Positions 8,461-18,400 are shown, numbered from the stretch's first letter. The stretch: 64,000 bases of DNA from Pseudomonas brassicacearum (GCF_003732265.1 NZ_MOBK01000006.1:496001-560000); one strand, 5' to 3'. The notes: generated by a model not told the origin, from the sequence alone. Numbers and translations: made by a program.

Positions 8461-11400
8461 ATGACCGACGAATCGCCCTCCATCGACAAACTGCTGAAAA
8501 ACCTCGATCACGCCATGCTTGCCGACCGCCACCGGCTGCGGCGGCAGTTGCTTGAGCTGCGCAAGAAACCTGACGAGGCCAAACTGGCCCTGTGGGTGAC
8601 GCGTATGCAGGCGTCCTGTGATCAGGTGTTGGCGCGGCGTGCCAGCCTGCCAGTGATTCGTTACGACGACAGTTTGCCGATCGCCGCCAAGCGCGATGAA
8701 ATCAAGGAGGCGTTGCTCAAGCACCAGGTGCTGATCATCGCCGGCGAAACCGGCTCGGGCAAAACCACCCAGTTGCCGAAGATCTGCCTGGAAATCGGTC
8801 GCGGCCAGCATGGCCTGATCGGCCACACCCAGCCCCGTCGAATCGCGGCGCGCAGCGTGGCCAGCCGGGTGGCTGAAGAACTGGCGACGCCATTGGGCGC
8901 GCTGGTCGGTTATCAGGTGCGGTTCGAGGACCAGAGCGATTCCAACACCCTGATCAAACTGATGACCGACGGCATCCTGCTGGCGGAAACCCAGAACGAC
9001 CGCTACCTCGAACGCTACGACACGATCATCGTCGACGAAGCCCACGAACGCAGCCTGAACATCGACTTCCTGCTCGGTTACCTGAAAACCCTGCTGCCCC
9101 GTCGCCCGGACCTGAAAGTCATCATCACCTCGGCCACCATCGACCTGGAGCGCTTCTCCAAGCACTTCGACGATGCGCCGATTGTCGAAGTCTCCGGCCG
9201 CACCTTCCCGGTGGACACCTGGTATCGGCCGCTGACCCTGGAGCAGGACGAAGAGGGCAACCGCGTCGAGGACGACTTGACCGTCGATCAGGCGATCCTC
9301 GCCACCCTCGACGAAATCGCCGCGTTCGAACGCAGCGAGCGCAAGAGCCCCGGCGATGTGCTGGTGTTCCTGCCCGGTGAGCGCGAGATTCGTGATGCCG
9401 CGGACATGCTGCGCAAGGCCCAGCTCAAGCACACCGAAATCCTGCCCTTGTATGCGCGACTGTCGCCCGCCGAGCAGCAGCGGATTTTCCAGTCGCACCC
9501 GGGACGCCGTGTCGTATTGGCGACCAACGTCGCGGAAACTTCGCTGACCGTGCCGGGCATTCGTTACGTGATCGACAGCGGCACCGCGCGCATCAGCCGT
9601 TACAGCTACCGCGCCAAGGTCCAGCGCCTGCCCATCGAGGCGATTTCCCAGGCCAGCGCCAACCAGCGTAAAGGTCGCTGTGGTCGGGTCGAGCCCGGCA
9701 TCTGCATCCGCCTCTACGGCGAAGACGATTTCATGGGTCGTCCGGAATTTACCGACCCGGAAATCCTGCGCACCAATCTTGCCGCCGTTATTTTGCAGAT
9801 GCTGCACCTGCGCCTCGGCGAGATCACCGACTTCCCGTTTATCGAACCGCCGGACGGTAAGGCGATCAGCGACGGTTTCAACTTGCTGCAAGAGCTTTCG
9901 GCGGTGGACCGCAACAGTCAGCTGACCCCGCAGGGGCGTAATCTGGCGCGTTTGCCGGTGGACCCGCGCATGGGGCGCATGTTGCTGGAAGCGGCGAAAC
10001 TCGGCAGCTTGCAGGAAGTGCTGATCGTCGCCAGCGCCATGTCGATTCAAGACCCACGCGAGCGTCCGCCGGAGCGTCAGCAAGCGGCGGATCAGGCCCA
10101 CGCCCAGTGGAAGGACGTGGACTCGGACTTCGCCGGGCTGGTCAATCTGTGGCGCGGTTTTGAAGAACAGCGCCAGGCGCTGACGGCGAGTCCGTTGCGC
10201 AATTGGTGCCGCAAGAATTTCCTCAATTACCTGCGGTTGCGCGAATGGCGCGACTCGCACCGCCAGCTGAGCCTGATCTGCCGCGACATGCAGCTGACCA
10301 TCAACAAAGAGCCGGCGGATTACCCGAAACTGCACAAAGCCGTGCTCTCGGGCCTGCTCAGTCAGATCGGCCAGAAAACCGATGAAGGCGATTACCTGGG
10401 TGCGCGTCAGCGGCGTTTCTGGATTCACCCGTCATCCGGTTTGGGTAAAAAACGTCCGCAATGGCTGATGACCGCCGAGCTGGTGGAAACTACCAAACTC
10501 TATGCGCGCATGGTCGCCAAGATCGACGCCGACTGGATCGAGCCCCTGGCCGGGCACCTGATCAAGAAAAACCACTTTGAACCGCATTGGGAGAAGAAGC
10601 GCGGTCAGGTCGTGGCTTTTGAGCAGATCACCTTGTTCGGGCTGATCGTGGTCGGTCGCCGGCCGGTACACTACGGGCCGATTGATCCGGTGGTGTCCCG
10701 TGAGTTTTTCATTCGTGAAGGCCTGGTGCGCGGCGAAATTCAGTCCAAGGCCAAATGCTTGACGGCCAATGCGCAACTGCTGGAACAGCTCGACGAACTG
10801 GAAGCCAAGGCCCGTCGCCGCGACATTCTGGCGGACGAAGAAACCCTGTTCGCCTTCTACGATGCGCGGTTGCCGGCGGAGATTCACCAGACCGCGACGT
10901 TCGACAGTTGGTATCGGGTCAACAGCCAGAAAGACCCGCAGCTGTTGATCATGCGCGAAGAAGACGTGCTGGCCCGCGAAGCCAGCGAAGTCACCGCCCT
11001 GCATTACCCGGACACCTTGCACATCGGCGATCTGGAACTGTCGTTGAGTTACCACTTCGAGCCTAACCATCCACGCGATGGCGTGACCCTGCGGGTGCCG
11101 GCGCCGTTGTTGCCGATGCTGCCACCGGAGCGTCTGGAGTGGCTGGTGCCGGGTGTGATCGAAGCCAAATGCATCGCGCTGGTGCGCAACCTGCCCAAGG
11201 CCTTGCGCAAGAATTTCGTGCCGGTGCCGGACTTCGTCAAAGCCGCGCTGCAACGCATGACCTTCGCCGAGGGCTCGTTGCCGCTGGCGCTGGGCCGCGA
11301 ATTGCTGCGCATGACCGGTGCGCGGGTCAGCGATGAGGCGTGGGCCGAAGCGTCGCAGCAGGTCGACAGCCATTTGCGGATGAACCTGGAAATCGTCGAT

Positions 11401-12372
11401 GGCCAAGGCAAGTTCCTGGGTGAAGGGCGTGATCTGGCGGAACTGACCGCGCGTTTTGCCGAAGCCAGTCAGGCCGCATTGGCGGTACCGCAAACCGCGA
11501 AAAGCCAGCAACCGGTGGAGGCGAAAGTCTTTGCCGCGGTTGCCGAGAAAACCCAACAGAAGATTGCCGGGCTGTCGATGACGGTCTATCCGGCGCTGGT
11601 GGAAGAGGGCGGTACGGTCAAGGAAGGGCGTTTCTCGACGCCGGCCGAAGCCGAGTTCCAGCATCGTCGCGCGTTGCAGCGTTTGCTGATGCAGCAACTG
11701 GCGGAACCGGCGAAATTCCTGCGCGGCAAATTGCCGGGGCTGACCGAGCTGGGCCTGATGTACCGCGACATGGGGCGCGTCGACAGTCTGGTGGAAGACA
11801 TTCTGCTGGCGAGTCTCGACAGCTGCATTCTCGATGGCGAAGACCCGTTGCCGCGTGATGGTGCCGCGTTGGCGGCATTGGCCGAGCGCAAACGTGGCGG
11901 CTGGACCGAACACGCCGAGCGTCTGGCGAAGCTGACCCTGGAAATCCTCAAGCTGTGGCATGGCCTGCAAAAACGCTTCAAGGGCAAGATCGACCTGGCG
12001 CAAGCCGTGGCCCTGAATGACATCAAGCAGCAGCTCAGTCATCTGGTGTATCCCGGTTTTGTCCGCGAAACACCGATGATGTGGCTCAAGGAACTGCCGC
12101 GTTACCTGAAAGCGGTCGAGCAGCGTTTCGAGAAGATCGCTGCCCAGGTGCAACGGGATCGGGTGTGGAGCGGCGAATTGTCCGGCCTCTGGACCCAATA
12201 CCAGACCCGCGCCGGCAAACATGCCCAGGAAGGCAAGCGCGATCCGCAGCTGGAGCTGTACCGCTGGTGGCTGGAGGAATACCGGGTTTCGCTGTTTGCC
12301 CAGCAATTGGGGACCAAGGTGCCGATCTCCGACAAGCGCCTGAACAAACAGTGGACCCAGGTCGAACCGTAG
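8461..12372 (+). CDS. hrpA: ATP-dependent RNA helicase HrpA
   Basis: The 1,303-residue length is that of bacterial HrpA. Helicase motif I is GETGSGKTTQLPK (residues 95-107), motif II is the DEAH box at 192-195, motif III is SATID, and motif VI is QRKGRCGRVEPG. The helicase-associated and long C-terminal DUF3418-type regions follow. HrpA unwinds RNA in the cytosol and in E. coli takes part in mRNA processing and rescue of stalled ribosomes. The ATG at 8461 follows directly on a type B REP. A long open frame on the opposite strand (10432-12786) is a codon-bias shadow. Confidence 0.96.
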   Translation: MTDESPSIDKLLKNLDHAMLADRHRLRRQLLELRKKPDEAKLALWVTRMQASCDQVLARRASLPVIRYDDSLPIAAKRDEIKEALLKHQVLIIAGETGSGKTTQLPKICLEIGRGQHGLIGHTQPRRIAARSVASRVAEELATPLGALVGYQVRFEDQSDSNTLIKLMTDGILLAETQNDRYLERYDTIIVDEAHERSLNIDFLLGYLKTLLPRRPDLKVIITSATIDLERFSKHFDDAPIVEVSGRTFPVDTWYRPLTLEQDEEGNRVEDDLTVDQAILATLDEIAAFERSERKSPGDVLVFLPGEREIRDAADMLRKAQLKHTEILPLYARLSPAEQQRIFQSHPGRRVVLATNVAETSLTVPGIRYVIDSGTARISRYSYRAKVQRLPIEAISQASANQRKGRCGRVEPGICIRLYGEDDFMGRPEFTDPEILRTNLAAVILQMLHLRLGEITDFPFIEPPDGKAISDGFNLLQELSAVDRNSQLTPQGRNLARLPVDPRMGRMLLEAAKLGSLQEVLIVASAMSIQDPRERPPERQQAADQAHAQWKDVDSDFAGLVNLWRGFEEQRQALTASPLRNWCRKNFLNYLRLREWRDSHRQLSLICRDMQLTINKEPADYPKLHKAVLSGLLSQIGQKTDEGDYLGARQRRFWIHPSSGLGKKRPQWLMTAELVETTKLYARMVAKIDADWIEPLAGHLIKKNHFEPHWEKKRGQVVAFEQITLFGLIVVGRRPVHYGPIDPVVSREFFIREGLVRGEIQSKAKCLTANAQLLEQLDELEAKARRRDILADEETLFAFYDARLPAEIHQTATFDSWYRVNSQKDPQLLIMREEDVLAREASEVTALHYPDTLHIGDLELSLSYHFEPNHPRDGVTLRVPAPLLPMLPPERLEWLVPGVIEAKCIALVRNLPKALRKNFVPVPDFVKAALQRMTFAEGSLPLALGRELLRMTGARVSDEAWAEASQQVDSHLRMNLEIVDGQGKFLGEGRDLAELTARFAEASQAALAVPQTAKSQQPVEAKVFAAVAEKTQQKIAGLSMTVYPALVEEGGTVKEGRFSTPAEAEFQHRRALQRLLMQQLAEPAKFLRGKLPGLTELGLMYRDMGRVDSLVEDILLASLDSCILDGEDPLPRDGAALAALAERKRGGWTEHAERLAKLTLEILKLWHGLQKRFKGKIDLAQAVALNDIKQQLSHLVYPGFVRETPMMWLKELPRYLKAVEQRFEKIAAQVQRDRVWSGELSGLWTQYQTRAGKHAQEGKRDPQLELYRWWLEEYRVSLFAQQLGTKVPISDKRLNKQWTQVEP

Positions 12373-12396
12373 AACCCCGGGCTTGCCACAAAACCT

Positions 12397-12486
12397 TGTG
12401 GGAGCGGGCTTGCTCGCGAAGGGGCCGTCAGCTTCAACATAAATGCTGACTGACACACTGCCTTCGCGAGCAAGCCCGCTCCCACA
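12397..12486. repeat. REPIN (type A palindrome pair)
   Basis: Inverted copies of the TGTGGGAGCGGGCTTGCTCG core lie just after hrpA. The rest of the 331-base gap up to 12703 holds one short palindrome (listed separately) and no gene. Confidence 0.9.
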
Positions 12487-12622
12487 TTCGATAGGCGTTT
12501 TATCCAGCAAAAGGCGCCAAAATCTAACGTTTATGGCAAACTTCGCGCCTATAAACGCCGGCCCCGCGGTTTTGAGCCCTTCAAGGTCCGGGCGCAACGG
12601 AATAAAGCGATGCCTGGTTGGT

Positions 12623-12637
12623 TTCCCGTGACGGGAA
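12623..12637. promoter_or_regulatory. Palindrome upstream of the KAS III-like gene
   Basis: TTCCCGT and ACGGGAA form a 7-bp inverted repeat around one base, about 66 bases upstream of the ATG. It could be an operator or the base of a small mRNA hairpin; no known consensus was recognised. Confidence 0.35.
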
Positions 12638-12703
12638 CAGACCCTTTGTGTGTTGGTACGTCGGTGCCAATGCTTTCTGCCTGAACAGATTAGAGAAACG
12701 ACC

Positions 12704-13825
12704 ATGCATAACGTCGTCATCAGCGGCACCGGCCTGTACACCCCGGCCAACAGCATCTCCAACGAAGAGCTGGTGCAGTCTTTCAACGCCTACGTCGCGC
12801 AATTCAACGCCGACAACGCCGAGGCCATTGCCCGTGGCGAAGTCGAAGCGTTGACCGAGTCCAGCGCGGCGTTTATCGAAAAAGCCTCCGGCATCAAAAG
12901 CCGCTTTGTCATGGACAAGGACGGCATTCTCGACCCGCAACGCATGGCGCCACGCCTGCCGGAGCGCTCGAACGACGAATGGTCGGTGCTTTGCCAAATG
13001 GCCATCGGCGCTGCCGAACAAGCCTTGCAGCGCGCCGGCAAGACCGCCGCGGACATCGACGGCGTGATCGTCGCCTGCTCCAACCTGCAACGCGCCTACC
13101 CGGCCATCGCCATCGAAGTCCAGGAAGCGCTGGGCATCCAGGGTTTCGGTTTCGACATGAATGTTGCCTGCTCCTCGGCAACCTTCGGCATTCAGGCTGC
13201 CACCAACAGCGTGCAACTGGGCCAGGCCCGGGCGATCCTGATGGTCAACCCGGAAGTCTGCACCGGTCACCTGAACTTCCGCGACCGCGACAGCCACTTC
13301 ATCTTCGGTGACGCGGCCACGGCCGTGATCATCGAGCGTGCGGACCTGGCGACCTCCAAGTACCAGTTCGACATCGTCAGCACCAAGCTGTTGACCAAGT
13401 TCTCCAACAACATCCGCAACAACTTCGGCTTCCTCAACCGCGCCGCGGAAGAGGGCATCGGCGCCAAGGACAAACTGTTCGTGCAGGAAGGCCGCAAGGT
13501 GTTCCGCGACGTGTGCCCGATGGTTGCCGAGCTGATCGCCACGCACCTGGATGAGAACAAGCTCAACATCGGTGACGTGAAGCGTTTCTGGCTGCACCAG
13601 GCCAACCTCAGCATGAACCACCTGATCGTCAAGAAACTGCTGGGTCGCGAGGCCACCGAAGAAGAGGCACCGGTGATTCTCGACACCTACGCCAACACCA
13701 GCTCCGCAGGTTCGGTGATTGCGTTTCACAAGAACCAGGACGATTTGGCCGCCGGCTCGCTGGCCGTGCTCAGCTCGTTTGGCGCCGGTTATTCGATTGG
13801 CAGCGTGATTCTGCGCAAGCGTTGA
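12704..13825 (+). CDS. Beta-ketoacyl-ACP synthase III-like condensing enzyme
   Basis: The 373-residue protein is a thiolase-fold KAS III-like enzyme with the complete Cys-His-Asn triad: C156 (NVACSSATFG), H298 (FWLHQANLSMN) and N331 (TYANTSSAGS). It is about 50 residues longer than typical FabH. From memory it closely resembles P. aeruginosa PA3286, described as a KAS III that shunts octanoyl-CoA into fatty acid synthesis. The next gene, an ECF sigma factor, matches the neighbouring PA3285 and supports that assignment. Expected role: cytosolic condensation of an acyl-CoA with malonyl-ACP. ATG 12704 begins MHNVVISGTG, which is the natural start of the fold. Confidence 0.88.
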   Translation: MHNVVISGTGLYTPANSISNEELVQSFNAYVAQFNADNAEAIARGEVEALTESSAAFIEKASGIKSRFVMDKDGILDPQRMAPRLPERSNDEWSVLCQMAIGAAEQALQRAGKTAADIDGVIVACSNLQRAYPAIAIEVQEALGIQGFGFDMNVACSSATFGIQAATNSVQLGQARAILMVNPEVCTGHLNFRDRDSHFIFGDAATAVIIERADLATSKYQFDIVSTKLLTKFSNNIRNNFGFLNRAAEEGIGAKDKLFVQEGRKVFRDVCPMVAELIATHLDENKLNIGDVKRFWLHQANLSMNHLIVKKLLGREATEEEAPVILDTYANTSSAGSVIAFHKNQDDLAAGSLAVLSSFGAGYSIGSVILRKR

Positions 13826-13901
13826 ACCACACCTTTTTCCGTTGGATAGTTGGGATTTTTCCTACAGTCGAAACCGTCAGGACACTGTAACTTCCGGAAA
13901 T

Positions 13902-13938
13902 AACGGCAGGACTGCGCAGCAGGCGAAGTCCTGCCGTT
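13902..13938 (+). promoter_or_regulatory. Strong stem-loop ahead of the ECF sigma gene
   Basis: AACGGCAGGACT (13902-13913) pairs perfectly with AGTCCTGCCGTT (13927-13938) around a 13-base loop. It ends 34 bases before the sigma-factor ATG. A weak T stretch follows (GTCATTTT), so it may terminate the KAS III transcript or lie in the sigma mRNA leader. Confidence 0.65.
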
Positions 13939-13972
13939 GTCATTTTCGACGTCTGAACAAGGGGATTGATTG

Positions 13973-14584
13973 ATGGCGGCTGACGATTCGCAACTGCTTG
14001 AGCGATTACTGGCCGGCGAGCAAAAGGCTTTCAAGGAATTAGTCAGCACTTACCAGAGCGCCATGCGCGCGGTGGCCTATGCGATTGTGGGCAACCGGCA
14101 TGCCGACGAAATCGTTCAGGATGCGTGGCTGTCGGTGGTGCGTAACCTGAGCAAGTTCGAGGCGCGTTCGAGCCTCAAGACCTGGTTGCTGACCATTACC
14201 GCCAATGCGGCAAAAGGTCGATACAAACAAAACCGTCGTGAAGTGCTCCTCGATGACCTGCCGTCGCCCCACGGCACCATCGATGACGATCGTTTCTCGC
14301 CCGGTGATGGTCATTGGCTGGTGGCGCCGTTTGCCTGGCACCAGGACACCCCGGAAGCGCTACTGACCGAAAACGAGCTGCGCGAATGCCTGGAACACAC
14401 GCTGCTCAGTCTGTCGGAACTGCAAAGCAGTGTGTTATTACTTCGCGAGCGTCAGGGGCTGGAGCTGGAAGAGATCTGTAATCTTCTGGAAATCTCGCTC
14501 TCCAATGTTCGTGTGCTGCTGCATCGGGCACGGTTGAAGGTCTTTGCGACCGTAGAGCATTTTGAGGAAACCGGCGAATGCTGA
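13973..14584 (+). CDS. ECF-type RNA polymerase sigma factor
   Basis: This 203-residue protein has sigma region 2 (AFKELVSTYQSAMRAVAYAIVGNRHADEIVQDAWLSV in pieces, about residues 21-57) and region 4 (LSLSELQSSVLLLRERQGLELEEICNLLEISLSNVRVLLHRAR in pieces, about 141-184). These are joined by a linker. It directs RNA polymerase to a small regulon. ATG 13973 follows AAGGGG by eight bases; the TTG one codon earlier is less likely. The downstream zinc-finger gene overlaps its end by 7 bases, suggesting an anti-sigma partner. By order and sequence it resembles P. aeruginosa PA3285. The target genes cannot be named from this sequence. Confidence 0.92.
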   Translation: MAADDSQLLERLLAGEQKAFKELVSTYQSAMRAVAYAIVGNRHADEIVQDAWLSVVRNLSKFEARSSLKTWLLTITANAAKGRYKQNRREVLLDDLPSPHGTIDDDRFSPGDGHWLVAPFAWHQDTPEALLTENELRECLEHTLLSLSELQSSVLLLRERQGLELEEICNLLEISLSNVRVLLHRARLKVFATVEHFEETGEC

Positions 14585-14814
14585 CCTGTAAGGAACAAGT
14601 GGCACGTTCCAGCGATTATCTTGACGGGCAGTTGAGTTTTCGTGAGCGGCTGATGGTGCGTCATCACCTGATGTTCTGCCCTAATTGCCGGCGGTTCATT
14701 CGTCAGATGCGGGTGATGCAGGCGACATTGCGCGCCATGCCAGAAGAAGCGGTGCCGGACGCCGATACGCTGGCCGAACGTCTGGCGGCTGAGCGTCGCA
14801 AGGACATTCCGTAG
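14578..14814 (+). CDS. Small zinc-finger (zf-HC2-like) putative anti-sigma factor
   Basis: This 78-residue protein starts inside the last codons of the sigma-factor gene, so the two are probably translationally coupled. It carries an HHLMFCPNCRRF segment (residues 27-38), the H-x3-C-x2-C core of the zinc-binding anti-sigma domain, and an upstream cysteine at position 4. No membrane segment is visible, so it would be a soluble cytosolic anti-sigma factor, perhaps redox- or zinc-responsive. Anti-sigma activity is inferred from motif and position only. Confidence 0.82.
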   Translation: MLTCKEQVARSSDYLDGQLSFRERLMVRHHLMFCPNCRRFIRQMRVMQATLRAMPEEAVPDADTLAERLAAERRKDIP

Positions 14815-14901
14815 CAGAGGGGTTGATGGCGGGGGTCAAGAAACAGGCTCGCGTGGATGAATCGAACGGATGATGGGGATCAACCCATCCACGCCAGTCT
14901 G

Positions 14902-14930
14902 TAAAAGCAACCCGGGCTTCCTTGCCCGAG
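14902..14930 (-). terminator. Probable terminator of the porin gene
   Basis: On the minus strand CGGGC-AAGGAA-GCCCG (bases 14928-14913) is followed by a short T-rich stretch (TTGCTTTTA). A longer 9-bp inverted repeat, GCGTGGATG (14851-14859) with CATCCACGC (14886-14894), lies between it and the anti-sigma gene. Confidence 0.45.
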
Positions 14931-14947
14931 TCGTGTAGCGGGGTAAA

Positions 14948-16279
14948 TCAGAACTTCGCTTCAGCATCCAGTTGCAGGGTGTTGATGTCTGAATCTTGCT
15001 TGTTGAGGCTGGCGTTGGTCTGGTCAGACGTGGCCATGAAGTACGTCGCGCCCAGGTTGAAGTTCTTGTCCAACTCGTAGCTCACTTTCAACTTGCTGCC
15101 GCGCGAACCGGTGAAGCCGTTGGCGAAGTCGGAGTCGGTGAAGGCGCCGACGACCGAGTTACGCTGTACATCGCGGTAGTTGTAGTCCACTGCGAAGCCG
15201 TAGAGCTTGGTCTTGACGCCGGTCAACCAGCCAGTGTCCTGGTCGTTGCTTGCGTCTTTGTTGTTGACGTACTGGCCGTAGAACGAGAGCGGTACCGGCA
15301 GGTTGTTGATGTCGAGTTGACCAAAGCCTTCATACAGTTTGAAACGTTCGTTCGGGCTGTTGCCGTTGACGGACAGGGCGCATGGCGCAGTGACGGTGCC
15401 GGTGGTCGGGCAGGCGCTGTTCGCGTCGTTGTCATACGAATAGATACTGCCGCCCACGGTCATTTTCAGGCTGTCGGTGATGGCAAAACGTGCACCCAAC
15501 TGGCCGGCATACAGACGCAAGTCATGCTTGAACTGCACGCCTTCGCCGTCGACGTTGTCCTTGAGGGTGTAGTGACCGGCGCTACCGAACAGTTCGGTGC
15601 TGCCGCTTAACGGGTACTTGTAGGATGCCGACAGGCCTTCCGGGTTGATGTCGCTATCCCAGATGATGTCGCCCATGCTCACCCATTGTTGTGGCATCTT
15701 GCCGCCAACGAGGTGCAGGTTCTTGATCGCGTCCGGGTGGTAGTCGACGTAACCCTGGTCCAGCCAGATCTGCTTCTTGTCGAAGTAGTTGTTCAGGTCC
15801 TGGTTGGTGGAGCGAGCGTCGTCGTTGCTGCCGGTGGCGATACGGATACCGGTGTCGACTTGCGGGTTGATTTCGCTGTAGGCACCCAGGCGGGCACGAA
15901 TGCGCTGGCGATCCTGGTCTTTGTTGTTTGGAACGCCATCGTTGTGGACGGTTTCTTCACGGAAACGAACGTCACCCTTGAATTGGGTCTTGGCCGCCCA
16001 TGCCAGTTTCTGGTCGAAGGCGCTCAGCGTGTCGGTTTTCTTCGCAGTTTGTGCGATCTGCTCGTTGGTCTCTTGCTGAGCCTGACGGGCGATTTGCTGG
16101 TCTTTCTGATCCCGGGCCAGTTCGGCTTGCAGTTCGCCGTACTGTGCGTTGGTGATCGAGCCGTTAGCCTTGAGCATGTCGAGCAATTTGGCGTCGACTG
16201 CGGCGCTGGCCGGAACGCTCATGGCCAGCAGCAACCCGCCGCACAGGGCCGCCGCAGTTTTCGTGGAAGCAAGACGCAT
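14948..16279 (-). CDS. Putative outer-membrane porin
   Basis: The 443-residue protein starts with a signal peptide (MRLASTKTAAALCGGLLLAMSVPASA, cut near residue 26). A polar, Gln-rich helical stretch with coiled-coil character (about 30-90) follows. The rest has alternating aromatic strands typical of a beta barrel and ends in LQLDAEAKF, a terminal Phe as required by the BAM complex. This layout matches the Pseudomonas 'putative porin' family (Porin_5-like). GGAGATTGAT just before ATG 16279 decides the start; 16 extra upstream codons are not part of the signal peptide. Substrate unknown. Confidence 0.85.
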   Translation of the reverse strand: MRLASTKTAAALCGGLLLAMSVPASAAVDAKLLDMLKANGSITNAQYGELQAELARDQKDQQIARQAQQETNEQIAQTAKKTDTLSAFDQKLAWAAKTQFKGDVRFREETVHNDGVPNNKDQDRQRIRARLGAYSEINPQVDTGIRIATGSNDDARSTNQDLNNYFDKKQIWLDQGYVDYHPDAIKNLHLVGGKMPQQWVSMGDIIWDSDINPEGLSASYKYPLSGSTELFGSAGHYTLKDNVDGEGVQFKHDLRLYAGQLGARFAITDSLKMTVGGSIYSYDNDANSACPTTGTVTAPCALSVNGNSPNERFKLYEGFGQLDINNLPVPLSFYGQYVNNKDASNDQDTGWLTGVKTKLYGFAVDYNYRDVQRNSVVGAFTDSDFANGFTGSRGSKLKVSYELDKNFNLGATYFMATSDQTNASLNKQDSDINTLQLDAEAKF

Positions 16280-16561
16280 ATCAATCTCCGAAGATGAGAG
16301 TGGATGACTGAGCCATCCAGGGCACAACCGACCATTGATGGACGGAAAACAGTGGCCGGGTAATAACCAGGCGCTCTAAAAACAGGCGCCAGTATCGCGA
16401 CGGTTTATGACAAGGCAGTGGCAAAGTGATGGCTTCTTGATGACGATACAGAGGCTGTTTGAACTTTTTCTTTGACGATCTGTCGGCGAAACGCGGGTGT
16501 GGAACGCGAGCCGATAAGCGATACTCGCGAGGCTGTCTCGCAAGAAGTGGAGAGGAAGTTG

Positions 16562-17686
16562 ATGCCGCTGCAACGATTGGAAAATCTGTCCGAAATCGCA
16601 CCGCACACATGGGATGCGCTCGTTCCCGAGCGCCAGCCTTTTCTGCGCCATGCCTTTCTCAGTGCTCTGGAGGACAGCGGCAGTGTCAGCCCGCATTCCG
16701 GTTGGCAGCCCGAGCATTTGTTGCACATCGAGGGTGATCGGCTGATCGCCGCGCTGCCCAGTTATCGCAAGTGGCATTCCTATGGCGAGTATGTGTTCGA
16801 TCACGCCTGGGCCGATGCCTGCGAGCGGGCCGGCATCGACTATTACCCCAAATTATTGAGCGCCGTGCCGTTTAGCCCGGTCAGCGGCCCACGCTTGCTG
16901 GCGGCCAGTGTCGAGGACGGTTTCGAGCTGCTCAACAGCCTGCCGGGCTACCTTGAGATCGAAGGACTGTCCAGCGCGCACATCAACTTCACCGACCCGT
17001 TCACCGATGCCGCATTGAGCGAACAACCCGGCTGGCTGCAGCGCATTGGCTGTCAGTATCACTGGCAGAATCGCGGCTACCGGGACTTCCAGGATTTCCT
17101 CGACGCCCTCAGTTCACGCAAGCGCAAGCAGATGCGCAAGGAGCGTGAGCAAGTGGCGGGGCAGGGCATTGATTTCGAATGGCTTGAAGGTCGGCAGCTG
17201 GATCAGGCGCAGTGGGATTTTGTTTATGCCTGCTACGCCAATACCTACGCGGTGCGTCGGCAAAGGCCTTATCTGACGCGCGAATTCTTCAGCCTGCTGG
17301 CCGAGCGTATGCCGGAATCGATTCGCGTGGTGCTGGCCAAACAGGGTTCACGGCCGGTGGCCATGGCGTTCAGCCTGGTGGGCGGCGACAGTTTTTATGG
17401 TCGTTACTGGGGCTGCCTGGCGGAGTTTGACCGCCTGCACTTCGAGACCTGTTTCTATCAGGGCATGGACTATGCGATTGCCAACGGCTTTCAGCGTTTC
17501 GACGCCGGTGCACAGGGCGAGCACAAGTTGATTCGCGGCTTTGAGCCGGTGATTACGCATTCCTGGCATTACCTGCGTCACCCCGGTCTAAAAGCAGCGG
17601 TCAAAGACTTTCTGCAGCAAGAGCGTGTCGGGGTGCTGGCCTATGCCGAAGAGGCGAGGACCGCCTTGCCTTATCGGCAAGACTGA
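16562..17686 (+). CDS. GNAT/FemAB-like acyltransferase (PF04339-type)
   Basis: The 374-residue protein resembles the conserved proteobacterial 'peptidogalycan biosynthesis/recognition' family, which has two GNAT-like halves. Recognisable blocks are FLRHAFLSALEDSGSV near the N-terminus, FSPVSGPRLL, SSAHINF, LSSRKRKQMRKEREQV and YGRYWGC...LHFETCFYQGMDYAI. It probably transfers an acyl or aminoacyl group in the cytosol; no substrate is established from sequence. ATG 16562 follows GAGGAAG; the 30 codons upstream do not look like the family. It is convergent with the aquaporin gene, 15 bases apart. Confidence 0.8.
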   Translation: MPLQRLENLSEIAPHTWDALVPERQPFLRHAFLSALEDSGSVSPHSGWQPEHLLHIEGDRLIAALPSYRKWHSYGEYVFDHAWADACERAGIDYYPKLLSAVPFSPVSGPRLLAASVEDGFELLNSLPGYLEIEGLSSAHINFTDPFTDAALSEQPGWLQRIGCQYHWQNRGYRDFQDFLDALSSRKRKQMRKEREQVAGQGIDFEWLEGRQLDQAQWDFVYACYANTYAVRRQRPYLTREFFSLLAERMPESIRVVLAKQGSRPVAMAFSLVGGDSFYGRYWGCLAEFDRLHFETCFYQGMDYAIANGFQRFDAGAQGEHKLIRGFEPVITHSWHYLRHPGLKAAVKDFLQQERVGVLAYAEEARTALPYRQD

Positions 17687-17701
17687 TCCTCGTCCAGGGC
17701 G

Positions 17702-18400
17702 TTAAGTGTCTTCCTTGCCCAGCCAGCGATAAACCACGCCGCCAATGACTGCACCGAGCAGCGGTGCGACCCAGAACATCCACAGTTGTTGAATCGCCCA
17801 GCCTCCGACAATCAGGGCCGGGCCGGTGCTGCGCGCCGGGTTGACCGAGGTGTTGGTGACCGGGATCGAGATCAGGTGGATGAGGGTCAGTCCCAGGCCG
17901 ATGGCGATGGGCGCCAGCCCGGCCGGCGCGCGCTTGTCGGTGGCCCCGAGGATGATCAGGATGAACATCGCCGTCATCACCAGTTCACAGACAAACCCTG
18001 CCGCCATGGAGTAGCCACCAGGAGAGTGTTCGCCATAACCATTGGACGCCAGGCCCCCGGCCAGATCGAAACCGGGTTTGCCGCTGGCAATGAAGTACAG
18101 CAACGCGGCGGCAATGACCCCGCCGATCACCTGCGCAATGATGTAGGCCGGCAGTTCCTTGGCCGGGAACCGACCGCCGACCACCAGTCCCAGCGACACA
18201 GCCGGGTTGAGATGACAACCCGAGATATGGCCGATGGCGAACGCCATGGTCAGCACCGTCAAGCCAAACGCCAGGGACACCCCCAGCAAACCGATCCCCA
18301 CATCCGGGAAGGCGGCGGCCAGCACCGCACTGCCACACCCCCCCAACACCAGCCAGAACGTGCCTACTAACTCTGTCGCAGAACGTTTGAATAGAGACAT
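17702..18400 (-). CDS. aqpZ: Aquaporin Z
   Basis: This 232-residue inner-membrane water channel has six hydrophobic segments. Both pore-forming NPA motifs are intact: HLNPAVS (N65) and [10 protein letters not shown] in the second half, the latter including the conserved arginine of the selectivity filter. Its length and the [14 protein letters not shown] start are typical of AqpZ. ATG 18400 is preceded by AAGGA nine bases upstream. The gene stands alone, with a terminator and REPIN separating it from the ABC exporter on its upstream side. Confidence 0.95.
   Translation of the reverse strand: MSLFKRSATELVGTFWLVLGGCGSAVLAAAFPDVGIGLLGVSLAFGLTVLTMAFAIGHISGCHLNPAVSLGLVVGGRFPAKELPAYIIAQVIGGVIAAALLYFIASGKPGFDLAGGLASNGYGEHSPGGYSMAAGFVCELVMTAMFILIILGATDKRAPAGLAPIAIGLGLTLIHLISIPVTNTSVNPARSTGPALIVGGWAIQQLWMFWVAPLLGAVIGGVVYRWLGKEDT

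Noticed and set aside
10432..12786. A 784-codon frame antisense to hrpA
   Set aside because: Product is rich in His, Gln and Arg without any family pattern; hrpA on the other strand is certain.
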